The position numbers were made by a program, and so were the translations under genes. This document shows, in pieces, positions 5,364 through 5,366 of a stretch of DNA of 5,366 bases (the stretch's first letter is position 1; each line of letters starts with the position of its first letter). The notes below the pieces were generated by a model. It had not been told where the DNA came from. It did not search any database and saw only the letters and a list, made by a program, of their open reading frames with translations. Source of the DNA: an uncultured Brevundimonas sp. (GTDB taxonomy: Bacteria > Pseudomonadota > Alphaproteobacteria > Caulobacterales > Caulobacteraceae); assembly GCF_943913055.1 (NCBI RefSeq), contig NZ_CALTWS010000183.1:1-5366 (forward strand), given 5' to 3'.

Positions 5364-5366
5364 ACG

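Overview
The window is GC-rich and gene-dense, and its style points to an alphaproteobacterium of the Caulobacterales, probably Brevundimonas or a close relative. That is inferred from high GC, strong G/C preference at third codon positions, the character of the Uup-type ABC-F protein, and a near-consensus CtrA-type box (TTAA-N7-CTAA). No rRNA, tRNA or marker gene is present to prove the taxon.

All four recognised genes lie on the minus strand. From right to left in transcription order they are: an ABC-F ATPase of the Uup type (3355-5220); an alpha/beta hydrolase of the hormone-sensitive-lipase (HSL) type (2304-3311), 43 bases after the ABC-F stop and probably co-transcribed with it; a lipoprotein-type substrate-binding protein of the NMT1/ThiY/SsuA class (544-1587) with no permease or ATPase partner in the window; and the first 147 codons of a secreted, proline/alanine-rich protein (441 to beyond base 1) that starts with TTG behind a good ribosome-binding site.

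The 716-base gap 1588-2303 has no convincing gene. It contains a REP-like C/G-rich palindrome, a nested inverted repeat, an unusually strong hairpin (15 pairs, one of them G-T) directly followed by a perfect 8-9 bp hairpin, several smaller hairpins and an 11-base direct repeat. The open frames crossing it have poor starts, off-style codon usage and run through the hairpins, so a structured RNA or a dispersed repeat fits better than a protein.

The right edge (5221-5366) is regulatory. A -35/-10 pair faces right, out of the window, and encloses a 22-base inverted repeat with 7-bp arms, as expected for a promoter controlled by a TetR/AcrR-type repressor. A second, related inverted repeat lies beside it, just upstream of a possible leftward promoter for the ABC-F gene.

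No new multi-gene system can be claimed. The best leads are the structured intergenic element, the paired operator-like repeats at the right edge, and the CtrA-type box in front of the secreted-protein gene.
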